This document shows, piece by piece, positions 23,906-31,368 of a DNA stretch of 37,269 nucleotides. The stretch covers positions 1 to 37,269 of IMG/VR virus record IMGVR_UViG_3300030380_003092; one strand, 5' to 3'. The notes under the pieces were generated by a model. It did no database searches, was not told the origin of the DNA, and was given only the letters and a program-made list of their open reading frames with translations. The position numbers and the translations under genes were made by a program. The stretch is from a virus. Positions within the stretch are counted from its first letter, which is position 1. Each line of letters begins with the position of its first letter.

Positions 23906-23952
23906 TTCTTTTTACGTTTTGTGACTTTACGCATTTTCTTACGTCCTTTCAT
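23902..23952 (-). CDS. Mini-gene: 16-residue polybasic peptide
   Basis: A frame MKGRKKMRKVTKRKKK that begins inside the stop of the upstream gene (ATGA, 23952-23949) and whose own stop overlaps the start of the next (ATGA, 23905-23902). Eleven of sixteen residues are Lys or Arg. The exact fit at both ends and the resemblance in composition to the three basic proteins downstream argue for real translation, though a frame this short can also serve only to hand ribosomes on to the next gene. Confidence 0.5.
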   Translation of the reverse strand: MKGRKKMRKVTKRKKK

Positions 23953-24449
23953 TGTGCATTCCTCCATTTTATGTGTTTTGACTCTGCTGCGGAATACCTA
24001 TCATAGTATCCACGTTTTAAAATCTTCTTTGATGCCTGTGCTAAATGTGCAAGTGATTGAACCAATATCATTGCATACTCAGGTGCATCATTACCTTCAA
24101 ACTCATCCATGTTTTCATCTTCTGGATGGTCAGGATGAAAGCCAATAATCCATGTTCCTTCATGCTCCTTGTTCTGCACATCTATCCATTTATCAAATTC
24201 CTCGGCAGTCATCTTATTCCAATCTGTCCAAGCGATCACTTCCACTTCATCATCAACAGGTGGATTGTTTTTTTTGATCCGTGTGGCAAGGGATAAGTCA
24301 TCAGTAACGTGTATCTTTACCTTATCTTTTTTCCATGCTTGTTTTGCATAGGGGCAGGGTGGGAGTTGTTGGAAATTTTCGCTTGGTACTTCAAGCACCT
24401 CTTTACTCCAGCATCTAATATCTTCCTTAATTAGATCGGATATAATCAT
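23949..24449 (-). CDS. Hypothetical phage protein (166 aa)
   Basis: The sequence MIISDLIKEDIRCWSKEVLE precedes CPYAKQAWKKDKVKIHVTDD, which is an unusual Cys-Pro-x-Ala-Lys motif followed by alternating strands and helices (EVEVIAWTDWNKMTAEEFDK, TWIIGFHPDHPEDENMDEFE). The C-terminal helix ends ERYSAAESKHIKWRNAQ-like. It directly follows portal and shares its ATGA junction. I do not recognise the family; the compact alpha/beta pattern with Cys, His and Asp residues could be an enzyme. Confidence 0.6.
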   Translation of the reverse strand: MIISDLIKEDIRCWSKEVLEVPSENFQQLPPCPYAKQAWKKDKVKIHVTDDLSLATRIKKNNPPVDDEVEVIAWTDWNKMTAEEFDKWIDVQNKEHEGTWIIGFHPDHPEDENMDEFEGNDAPEYAMILVQSLAHLAQASKKILKRGYYDRYSAAESKHIKWRNAQ

Positions 24450-26524
24450 GCTGCTGCTCCTGTTTGTCCGAATTGCGTGGGAGTTGCTCCTAATCTGCCA
24501 ATTTCAGCGTTTTGTTTTTGTTGGATAGCAAATTGACGTTGTTGTAAGTATCCATTTATGCGCTCCTGTAATGCAGGATCTTGCTGTACCTTTTGTGTGA
24601 TATCTGGTTGTGCCAACCATTGCTGGAACACTTGCAGTTTCATCTCATGCGCATCGTTTGGTTTTACGTTGGGTCGTACACCTGCAAAGATTTCTGCAAT
24701 GGTTTGTCTTTCTTCGTCCATTGCTTTTTGCGAGGCAGTTTCCTTGGGAAGCATGACGCTTTCCGCAGCACCAGGTAAAATCTGTCCAACTGCAATTTGT
24801 AGTAATCTTTCGGTGTCCAGCGTGCCATTCTTGTCAAGCATACCACCTAGCTCGGCAATCGCTTTTACGCGCTCAAGCATTTGTTCTGGATCTTGGGTGG
24901 CAGCATCAAACTGCATATAAAAATCAAATCGTTCACCAGCATTGCCCTTGTTATACTTCTGCATGTCCTGCATACCTGTGACACGGAAGTATTCTTGGTC
25001 TGGGCCATACTGCTGGTAAAGTGAAAACACTTGATCAAGCACAAGTTTCAAATGATGGAATACTTTGTCTATCACTTCCTGTTGCTTCATTTGTGCTTCC
25101 ACAGGATTTACTCCTGGTGCGTTTCTGCCAAAGAATCTGTCTGCTTGCTCTTGTATGTATCTGCGAAGTTCTACATTAACTACTGATCCACGGGGAGTGT
25201 CTGCAAATCTTACTTCTCCAGGTGTGCGATAAGGTAATTTTACACCCGGGCCGAAACGACTTGGGGCGCGCCCAAGAGGATGCTCTAGCGGTGGTAAGGT
25301 GGTAAGACTTTGCGAATCAATCGCAGCATCCGTTTCGACCTTGAGTACCTGCTGAAGGCTTTCGATAAGCTCCGGGTATGACCTTGAGGAGTACAGTTTT
25401 TTGTCTGTTTTTTCAAGGGTGGTTACAACAAATGGGTATTGCCCATGCGCATAATCAAGAAGTTGGTGCTTGGCATAAAGATCAGAAATATTGGCATGGT
25501 AGATCGTACAGTAAATACCAGGTACATTATCCTCATCCAATAATCTTTGATAACAGTACACAATTCTAATAAGGCTATTATCATTGTTTCTGGTAAACTC
25601 ATCATTGTCCCGCAATTGATAAATATTTTCGTCTGCGTCTTCTCCTTGCCCTGCAAGTTCGATGGCAGCATCCACGAATTCTTCTGACCAGCTTTCAGTG
25701 CTAATTTTTGACCTTAATTGTTCTGGGGTCATACTTACAACTTGAAAGACATAGGGCGATTCCTGTGGATCAATGGCATAGCTTGGCCAAAAAACATCCT
25801 CATCTGGAGCAAGTGCTTTAATCTTGGGTCTGCTCACAACCTGACGAGTGACAGGTACTGTGGTTTCTCCATCCTTACGCATTTCTTTCAACATTGCCCG
25901 TGCCTTGGACTTGCTAATGTCAAACTGAGTTTTGAGTGCCTCGCTCAATTCCTCGTCCATACTGCCATCCTGTATAGCTCCGGCAATCTGTGGAAGGACT
26001 TGTGCAACCTCTTCAAGTTTAATGGTCTGTTGTTGCTTGAGTTCTTGGTTCTCGTACCAAGCATAATGCACCATCATTCCTTTTTCGAATAAATGATTTA
26101 ATCCAAGTTCAATCTCAGGGTAGAACTCCTGCATCTTGGAGTTGATTAACCAGCGTAAGAACATGCTGACCACATTTGCACGCTCCACATCATTTGATTC
26201 TGTGGGTGTGGCAATTATGTGACCTCTGCGGATTGCATTCATTGACATTGCAACCCGGCAATTAATCAATTCATCGCACATCCTTTGCTCTTGATCACTT
26301 GCACCTTCCCAAGGAAATACCTCACCTGTTGAACTTTGGCTTGAGTGCTTCTTAAAATCATCACTCTTACCTGCCCACAAGCAATTACGGACATCGTAAT
26401 CTCGTTGTCTGCGGTCTAACCACTCACCTAAATCGTTCTGGGTACGCTTGTACGCTTCACTAAGATAAGCAATGTCAGGCTCTTTGCTGACGTATAAAAG
26501 TTCTGGGTCGCTTGCTGAAAGCAT
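24446..26524 (-). CDS. Portal protein
   Basis: 692 residues, in the range of podovirus portals. Features: an N-terminal helical region (LSEAYKRTQNDLGEWLDRRQ), VFPWEGASDQEQRMCDELIN (the W-E-G/N-A-S-D motif common in this portal family), a mid domain with VFWPSYAIDPQESPYVFQVV, and a long C-terminal helical, Gln-rich stem (QERINGYLQQRQFAIQQKQN). It would form the 12-fold ring at the capsid vertex for DNA packaging and tail attachment. It is preceded by the terminase and modification cassette and has no clear Shine-Dalgarno site; a shared promoter-like motif lies directly upstream. Confidence 0.85.
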   Translation of the reverse strand: MLSASDPELLYVSKEPDIAYLSEAYKRTQNDLGEWLDRRQRDYDVRNCLWAGKSDDFKKHSSQSSTGEVFPWEGASDQEQRMCDELINCRVAMSMNAIRRGHIIATPTESNDVERANVVSMFLRWLINSKMQEFYPEIELGLNHLFEKGMMVHYAWYENQELKQQQTIKLEEVAQVLPQIAGAIQDGSMDEELSEALKTQFDISKSKARAMLKEMRKDGETTVPVTRQVVSRPKIKALAPDEDVFWPSYAIDPQESPYVFQVVSMTPEQLRSKISTESWSEEFVDAAIELAGQGEDADENIYQLRDNDEFTRNNDNSLIRIVYCYQRLLDEDNVPGIYCTIYHANISDLYAKHQLLDYAHGQYPFVVTTLEKTDKKLYSSRSYPELIESLQQVLKVETDAAIDSQSLTTLPPLEHPLGRAPSRFGPGVKLPYRTPGEVRFADTPRGSVVNVELRRYIQEQADRFFGRNAPGVNPVEAQMKQQEVIDKVFHHLKLVLDQVFSLYQQYGPDQEYFRVTGMQDMQKYNKGNAGERFDFYMQFDAATQDPEQMLERVKAIAELGGMLDKNGTLDTERLLQIAVGQILPGAAESVMLPKETASQKAMDEERQTIAEIFAGVRPNVKPNDAHEMKLQVFQQWLAQPDITQKVQQDPALQERINGYLQQRQFAIQQKQNAEIGRLGATPTQFGQTGAAA

Positions 26525-26526
26525 AG

Positions 26527-26564
26527 TAGTGTAGCATAAAACTACATTAGCAACCTTATGTAGT
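26527..26564 (-). promoter_or_regulatory. Promoter/operator-like region upstream of portal gene
   Basis: On the minus strand TTGACTACATAAGG is followed by TGTAGT, 6 bases, TGCTACACTA, the same word found upstream of the scaffold gene. ACTACAT (26541-26547) and ATGTAGT (26558-26564) form a 7-bp inverted repeat with a 10-base spacer. The TACACT box is only three bases before the ATG, so if it is the -10 the message would start inside the gene; it may rather be an operator or the TTGACT may pair with another -10. Confidence 0.4.
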
Positions 26565-27205
26565 CAACTTAATATCAATTCCTCTTGCACGGGCATTTTT
26601 ATTTCTCCTGACTGAACTTTGAAATATCTTTCTAGTGCCTCTGTCATTTTTGGGCCACGAAACCATCCTGTCCCGTCTGTGGATTCTACACCTAGTTCCT
26701 TGCACCTCATAAGAACTTTAAATGAATTTATTGCACCTACATGAACTCGATCAAAAGACTCTGTCCACATAGTTAAATTCCTTAACTTCCATTCTTTTGT
26801 ACCACCCACAAAAATAACAGATGCCTCTTGTGGTACATCCTGTGGAGTCATTCCATCTTGTACGCAAAATGCCCATGTAAGATCGTATGACTGTTCTAGT
26901 ATAGGATGCCACTTTTCCCATTCCCTAAGAGTTTGGTCACGATCTCCTACACAATCTGGCACTACTACCCAGCGTGGTTTTAATATCGTTTCTTGGTAGT
27001 AATCTAGCATCTTAGTAAAATCAAACTCGTTCCATTCTTTGCCGGATGACCAAACACTAAATCTACCATTATCTATTCCATAAGGAATCCAAGGCACAGG
27101 TTCTCTGACTGCGGACTCAGGAGTAAATAACCAACCAACAGGATACCCTAGTCCAGCCCAATAATGGACTATCCCTTTAGCATTGTTGGATGGCATTACA
27201 ATCAT
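26564..27205 (-). CDS. dpdA: DpdA-like DNA-guanine transglycosylase
   Basis: 213 residues. The motif set WIPYGIDNGRFSVW, WVVVPDCVGDRDQTLREWEK, WAFCVQDGMTPQDVP, SVIFVGGTKEWKLRN, RVHVGAINSFKVLMRCKELG and ESTDGTGW matches the short phage-type DpdA relatives of tRNA-guanine transglycosylase. These enzymes exchange guanine in DNA for a 7-deazaguanine such as preQ0. The conserved Asp residues in IDNG, PDCVGD and STDGT are present. It is coupled (ATGA) to the deoxyribosyltransferase-like gene and, through it, to QueD. Modified DNA would resist host restriction. Family assignment is by recalled motifs. Confidence 0.75.
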   Translation of the reverse strand: MIVMPSNNAKGIVHYWAGLGYPVGWLFTPESAVREPVPWIPYGIDNGRFSVWSSGKEWNEFDFTKMLDYYQETILKPRWVVVPDCVGDRDQTLREWEKWHPILEQSYDLTWAFCVQDGMTPQDVPQEASVIFVGGTKEWKLRNLTMWTESFDRVHVGAINSFKVLMRCKELGVESTDGTGWFRGPKMTEALERYFKVQSGEIKMPVQEELILS

Positions 27206-27615
27206 TGTGTAACACCAGGATCAAAGGATGGGTATTCTAATAAATTAACTGCTTCCTCAACTGTGCTTACAATTTCTGATGCATGATATGTAATCCAAGG
27301 AGATTTTGTATTAGTTACTACCACAATTTGCTTTTGCAAAGACCAAGCAAAAAGTATTTCCATTGCTGTGCCATAGCTTGGCATATCGCATTTTGCTATT
27401 ATGGTATCGCATTTAACAATGTCCCGTTTATCCCGTTCGACCACTTGCTTGGCAATTCCAGCAATACTTTCTTTACCTCGATAATCTGCGTCCGTTGGGC
27501 TAATACTCATTATGCCCTTTTTTCTAAGTAATAAAGCCGCCCCTTTTCTCCAACGGATGCAAGTATCATCCATTTCATATATTGGGCCAGCCAAGTAAAC
27601 TAAACTCGTAATCAT
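27202..27615 (-). CDS. Nucleoside 2-deoxyribosyltransferase-like protein
   Basis: 137 residues from ATG at 27615, which has GGAGG 7 bases upstream and overlaps the QueD stop as ATGA. LVYLAGPIYEMDD is the fold's first strand, SPTDADYR and ERDKRDIVKCDTIIA match the middle, and PSYGTAMEILFAWSLQK carries the family's catalytic Glu (G-T-A-M-E). SPWITYHASE resembles a phage subfamily C terminus. Family members cleave or exchange the base of 2'-deoxynucleosides. Between QueD and DpdA it could salvage or adapt the modified base, or act on nucleotides of the degraded host genome. Confidence 0.72.
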   Translation of the reverse strand: MITSLVYLAGPIYEMDDTCIRWRKGAALLLRKKGIMSISPTDADYRGKESIAGIAKQVVERDKRDIVKCDTIIAKCDMPSYGTAMEILFAWSLQKQIVVVTNTKSPWITYHASEIVSTVEEAVNLLEYPSFDPGVTQ

Positions 27616-27968
27616 CTTGTGACCTCCGCTTGCGTTGTTGTTTTGCAAACTTTTACAGAATCCAAAGCAAGATGATTAAATGATAGGTTTTTCTCTATCT
27701 CTTTAAATAGATACAGAGCTATACTTTCTGCGGTAGTCTGATCCAAGATTTCATTTAGATACCTATGATCTAATCGTTTTACTACTCTGCTAACGATGCC
27801 ACGAAACTCTTGCTGGTCGATTAACCACCCAACTTCAGGGTCAGGTTCTCCGCTTACAGTCACATATACTTTGTGTGTATGTCCGTGCAGTTCTCCGTAT
27901 TCCTTTCGTTTATTGCGGATTCTATGTGCCGCTTCAAAAGTAAATTCTTCTGTTAGTTTAATTTTCAT
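27612..27968 (-). CDS. queD: QueD/6-pyruvoyl-tetrahydropterin synthase-like protein with altered active site
   Basis: 118 residues from ATG at 27968, chosen because it gives the canonical start and follows the terminase stop by 4 bases. The zinc ligands are present: FEAAHRI (H15) and LHGHTH (H28, H30). GWLIDQQEF and LDHRYLNE (D67, H68) also fit. QueD makes 6-carboxytetrahydropterin from dihydroneopterin triphosphate for queuosine and preQ0. However, the catalytic Cys four residues before HGH is Tyr here (EYGELHGH), and the Glu that anchors the pterin near the C terminus appears to be Lys (VCKTT). It may have changed reaction. Short for the family. Confidence 0.78.
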   Translation of the reverse strand: MKIKLTEEFTFEAAHRIRNKRKEYGELHGHTHKVYVTVSGEPDPEVGWLIDQQEFRGIVSRVVKRLDHRYLNEILDQTTAESIALYLFKEIEKNLSFNHLALDSVKVCKTTTQAEVTR

Positions 27969-27972
27969 CGTA

Positions 27973-29658
27973 TTAATAACTTCCACCACCTGTCACTTGC
28001 ATGTCTCGGTTAGTGATGTAATCCGCACCACTAACGAATAAATAACGCAGGCAGTCAATTTGGTCAGAGAAGTAATCACTCTTGGATTCTCCGGCATATT
28101 CAAGCATGGAGGAGATTGTATTCTCGCATTGATCAGAGAAGTAAAGCTTGGGACAATTCTTGTCTGTCATGGTTTCTGTATCATCCCAGCTAAGTGCGTC
28201 ATTGATCTTGGCAATACCAGAGTCTATGGACACACCTGGTGCAGCACGGAATACAAATCCCATGTTACTCATTGTGTTGATTATATTACTTTCTCCCTCT
28301 TTTGTACGCACTGTGGCTGCTCCCATGCGTGGGTCAACTATCCGCTCGAATATCTCTTCACCATCTTCCTGTGCTTCAAAGTAATCCTTGTAATCTGCGT
28401 ATCCCCATCCCAAAGGACGTTGTCCAGGGCCAGGCTTACCAACTGCTTTACCAGCACCATTAATGTGTGGGATTGCCCATGCTCCCATTGTACTGTCAGG
28501 GAACTCACGATAGATATATATCTTCTTGTCCTTCGTCACACCTGCCCATAATCCAACCCAAGGTTTACTACCACCCGGATCGCAGATGAAGTAACGGGTT
28601 ACAGGTGCAGATGGATCTGCAATGAATGGTATCTTACTATGTTCAATGACATTTGTCTCACGCTGAAATTTTGGGAATTTTCCTTCAAAGCTCTTACTTG
28701 GTATGCCGAATAATCGAGCAAGTTTTACTTCCTGTGGTTGCTTGCTGTAGGTACGCACAAGTTCATCTGCATCCACAAATGGTGAATCCTGTGACCAAAA
28801 GTAATATATGCGACAGTCAGGCCAATTAGCAGACACTTGTTCCAAGGGTAGTTCCTTATCCATTAACGCAGAGTACTTTGACCTGACTGTCGTAGCTCCT
28901 TTCAATAAACTATTAACTAATGGCGTGTATCCTTGCAGAGTAGTGAAGGTCAGAATCAAGCGACCATGATTATCTGTAAGTCTTGCCAATAGCGTATTAA
29001 AAATATTTTCCGGAATTTCTTCATCTGCATGTATTGCATGGGCTGCCCATCCCTCAAAGATTTGTGGGTCTGCCATGTACTGCCTGTAATTATTAAAGTA
29101 TATCGTACTCCCACGCTCTGCATCTGGATGTGTGGGTGGTAGGATTGCTTTACCAGCATTGAATCCATTCTTCTGTGTGTATTGCAGTGAATGATTCTCA
29201 CTCTTCTTCTTGCTTCTCTTGTACCTTGCCGGAAGGCAGTCCCACACGTATCTTTGGCTATCACTCACGCTGCGCTCTTCTGAAACATGCATGGAACGTA
29301 TCTCTGCTTCGGGTATGTTCTGTGCCAAGTGAACAAGTAAGCGAGAAGCAAAGGTGGTCTTTGATGATCTGTTACCACCCAAGCAAACATGTATCTTTGT
29401 ATCCTTCCAATTTTCCATGACCCTACGCCACCCAGGAAGAGTCCAACCCCATTCGATTGGATCTTCCTTCTCGCTGGTTGGTTGGTCGAGGAGCAAGCGT
29501 GTAAGTGTTTCTGCGCGTACAGGATCTTGTACAGTTAGTCTATCTATCTCCTCATCTGATAATGCACACTCCAACTGTCCCTTTACATACTTAAAATCAT
29601 CTGTCCAAGGTACACCAAAGCGTGCGTCTATTTCATCTGCATAGGTTATTTTACCCAC
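27973..29658 (-). CDS. terL: Terminase large subunit
   Basis: 561 residues with GTG start at 29658 overlapping the end of the 47-residue gene by 8 bases. Walker A is CLGGNRSSKTTFASRL (94-101), Walker B AIHADEEIPENIF. The C-terminal nuclease has YFICDPGGSKPWVGLWAG (first Asp), FERIVDPRMGA and YFSDQIDCLRYLF. It packages DNA into the procapsid through the portal. It begins the cassette continuing with QueD, the deoxyribosyltransferase-like protein and DpdA. Confidence 0.92.
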   Translation of the reverse strand: MGKITYADEIDARFGVPWTDDFKYVKGQLECALSDEEIDRLTVQDPVRAETLTRLLLDQPTSEKEDPIEWGWTLPGWRRVMENWKDTKIHVCLGGNRSSKTTFASRLLVHLAQNIPEAEIRSMHVSEERSVSDSQRYVWDCLPARYKRSKKKSENHSLQYTQKNGFNAGKAILPPTHPDAERGSTIYFNNYRQYMADPQIFEGWAAHAIHADEEIPENIFNTLLARLTDNHGRLILTFTTLQGYTPLVNSLLKGATTVRSKYSALMDKELPLEQVSANWPDCRIYYFWSQDSPFVDADELVRTYSKQPQEVKLARLFGIPSKSFEGKFPKFQRETNVIEHSKIPFIADPSAPVTRYFICDPGGSKPWVGLWAGVTKDKKIYIYREFPDSTMGAWAIPHINGAGKAVGKPGPGQRPLGWGYADYKDYFEAQEDGEEIFERIVDPRMGAATVRTKEGESNIINTMSNMGFVFRAAPGVSIDSGIAKINDALSWDDTETMTDKNCPKLYFSDQCENTISSMLEYAGESKSDYFSDQIDCLRYLFVSGADYITNRDMQVTGGGSY

Positions 29659-29794
29659 GTCTTGCCTGCTCTTCGGTTAGTTGCTTCTCCAACTCCGCAA
29701 CTCTGCGCTTCAATACAATGTTCTCATTGCTTAAACGTTGTACCCATTGAGGCCAATTCTCCACCTTCTCACCTGTGGGCTTGTATACATTCAC
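29651..29794 (-). CDS. Small coiled-coil protein preceding terminase (47 aa)
   Basis: A GTG start at 29794 overlaps the upstream stop (GTGA), and the TAA at 29651 lies inside the start of terL. Sequence: NVYKPTGEKVENWPQWVQR, then NENIVLKRRVAELEKQLTEE, a leucine-zipper-like helix. The exact fit between two genes and sensible composition argue that it is real. It could act in packaging (small-terminase-like or a terL partner), but this is inference. Confidence 0.55.
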   Translation of the reverse strand: MNVYKPTGEKVENWPQWVQRLSNENIVLKRRVAELEKQLTEEQARRG

Positions 29795-29973
29795 TCATCG
29801 TCCTCCTCCAAATCCATGTCACATTCAAACTCAATGACATCTTCATCGTAATACTCCTGTGCTGCTTGCACCATACACTCCACGATTTCTTCATCATCCA
29901 AGTCAGATTCCTCTGACCAGCGATGAATCATATTCTTAAATTCATGGTAACACTGTTTTTTTGCTTCGCTCAT
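29791..29973 (-). CDS. Small acidic hypothetical protein (60 aa)
   Basis: From ATG at 29973 (AGGAAAG site 13-19 bases upstream). MSEAKKQCYHEFKNMIHRWS continues into EESDLDDEEIVECMVQAAQE and an extremely acidic tail (FECDMDLEEDDE). The first half is an amphipathic helix. Strongly negative small proteins of phages often mimic DNA or bind host factors; nothing proves that here. Confidence 0.5.
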   Translation of the reverse strand: MSEAKKQCYHEFKNMIHRWSEESDLDDEEIVECMVQAAQEYYDEDVIEFECDMDLEEDDE

Positions 29974-30142
29974 TTTTAAAATTAAACTTTCCTTTGCTTG
30001 GCATTTTGCGTGGACGTGTGGTGCGATACACCCTGCCATCCTCGTTTATTGCCAATTGATTTTTGTTCCAAAATCTGTGCCATCCATCATTTACTTCTCT
30101 TGCGGTGAGGGGGACATCAATTCCTTCCATAAAGTAGTCCAT
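29942..30142 (-). CDS. Small basic hypothetical protein (66 aa)
   Basis: The frame overlaps the 3' end of the methyltransferase by 52 bases and the following gene by 32. The core VNDGWHRFWNKNQLAINEDG with RVYRTTRPRKMPSKGKFNFK looks like a real small domain with a basic C-terminal tail. The start could also be the ATG at 30130. No family recognised. Confidence 0.45.
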   Translation of the reverse strand: MDYFMEGIDVPLTAREVNDGWHRFWNKNQLAINEDGRVYRTTRPRKMPSKGKFNFKNERSKKTVLP

Positions 30143-31368
30143 GCTAGTTCTGCTGTTTGTGGGACAACTCCATTCCCCAAGAGCCTAAGTCTGTCCACCC
30201 TGTGCTGAGTCCCATCAATTGCTCCACGAACGAAGGATTCAATTTCGGTGACCCTTGGTTCTTCCCACTCGTATTGCTCTTCTCCTGGTCTTGCAGGCCA
30301 TTGTGTTTGTCCTCCATGATGTGCTGACATTGCGTGTTCAATGGAAGGTGAAGATTCACTCCTTTCTCCGCTTGTAGCTTCGCTCTCGCTTCCCACTTCT
30401 CCTTGCTCTCCGCAGTCTTGTGGTCTCTGCTTTGTGGTGTTGCCCAATTCTTCTTCGCTTCCTCCGCTAGTATCTTGCCCCCCGTTCCGGGTTTGCGACT
30501 GCCTGGGTTGCCTGCTCGTGGAGTGGGCCAATTCATCTTGGGATTGTTTACATCCTCCCTCAAGTTCTTGCATCCTCCCTTCTTCTTGTTCCTCGCAAGC
30601 GCTTCTCCTGTCTTGGGTGGCAAGTGATCCATCGTGTTTGGTGTTGCCCAATTCATCTGATTCAAGTCTCTCCCCAAGCACTTCTGATTGCTCTCGGGCG
30701 CAGTTCTCGCTCCCTCCACGTGGTCGGAGGCTTGCGGGGTTGCCCATGTGTCCAACTCCCCATTGATTGCCATTGCAGTTAGATTCCTGCTCCTTTGCGT
30801 CCTCTTCTGTCCGTCCTTCTGTAAGCTGTACTTCTCCACTGTATGGGCTTCTGGCGTGGGGTAGTTTCGCAAGGATGAACACTCGTTTCCTTTGGTGTGG
30901 AGCGCCAACTTCTTCCGCTGAGAATATGCCCCACGCGCATTTATAACCTTCTTCTTCCAAATCGGACAGCACTCGCCATAACCCCATCGTGGTGTGTCCT
31001 GCGACATTTTCCCAAAAGCACCAAACAGGTCTAATTGCCCTGACGTGCTTGAGGATATATGGCCATAAGTGTCTTGGGTCTTTTTCTCCTTGTCGCTTGC
31101 CTGCTGAACTGAATGGTTGACAGGGATATCCTCCAATGAGTCCGTGTACTTTTCCACGAAACTCTCGTGCAGGGAAGGTTTTAAGATCCGTCCAGATAGG
31201 TGCGTTATCCATCCTCCCTTCTTCAGTCTTCGCAACCAGGTTTGCTTGGACGAAGGCTTCGATCTCCACATTGCAGATGACTCTAACATCCACGCCTGCT
31301 CTTCTAATTCCAAGTTCAAGCCCTCCGTATCCGGTACAAAAGCTGATAATGTTTTGGGTATTATCCAC
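30091..31368 (-). CDS. DNA (cytosine-5) methyltransferase
   Basis: 425 residues with GTG start at 31368 after AAAGG. Motif I SFCTGYGGLELG (9-20), motif IV GGYPCQPFSSAGKR with the catalytic Cys at about 83, motif VI WENVAG (ENV, 120-122), motif VIII GAPHQRKRVFIL, and C-terminal motif X RLRLLGNGVVPQ are all present. The region between VIII and X, the target recognition part, is polar and repetitive, with four (L/M)(G/A)(N/H)(P/S/T)-type copies (MGNP, LGNT, LAHS, LGNT). It methylates cytosines of phage or host DNA, probably against restriction. A second long frame covers nearly all of it. Confidence 0.92.
   Translation of the reverse strand: MDNTQNIISFCTGYGGLELGIRRAGVDVRVICNVEIEAFVQANLVAKTEEGRMDNAPIWTDLKTFPAREFRGKVHGLIGGYPCQPFSSAGKRQGEKDPRHLWPYILKHVRAIRPVWCFWENVAGHTTMGLWRVLSDLEEEGYKCAWGIFSAEEVGAPHQRKRVFILAKLPHARSPYSGEVQLTEGRTEEDAKEQESNCNGNQWGVGHMGNPASLRPRGGSENCAREQSEVLGERLESDELGNTKHDGSLATQDRRSACEEQEEGRMQELEGGCKQSQDELAHSTSRQPRQSQTRNGGQDTSGGSEEELGNTTKQRPQDCGEQGEVGSESEATSGERSESSPSIEHAMSAHHGGQTQWPARPGEEQYEWEEPRVTEIESFVRGAIDGTQHRVDRLRLLGNGVVPQTAELAWTTLWKELMSPSPQEK

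Noticed and set aside
27612-27989. Longer QueD frame starting at 27989
   Set aside because: The extra seven residues overlap the terminase end; the ATG at 27968 gives the standard beginning of the family.
30341-30766. 141-codon plus-strand frame antisense to the methyltransferase
   Set aside because: Low-complexity Ser/Leu/Pro/Cys sequence arising from the complement of the polar region; unlike the same-strand overprinted frame it has no recognisable motifs.
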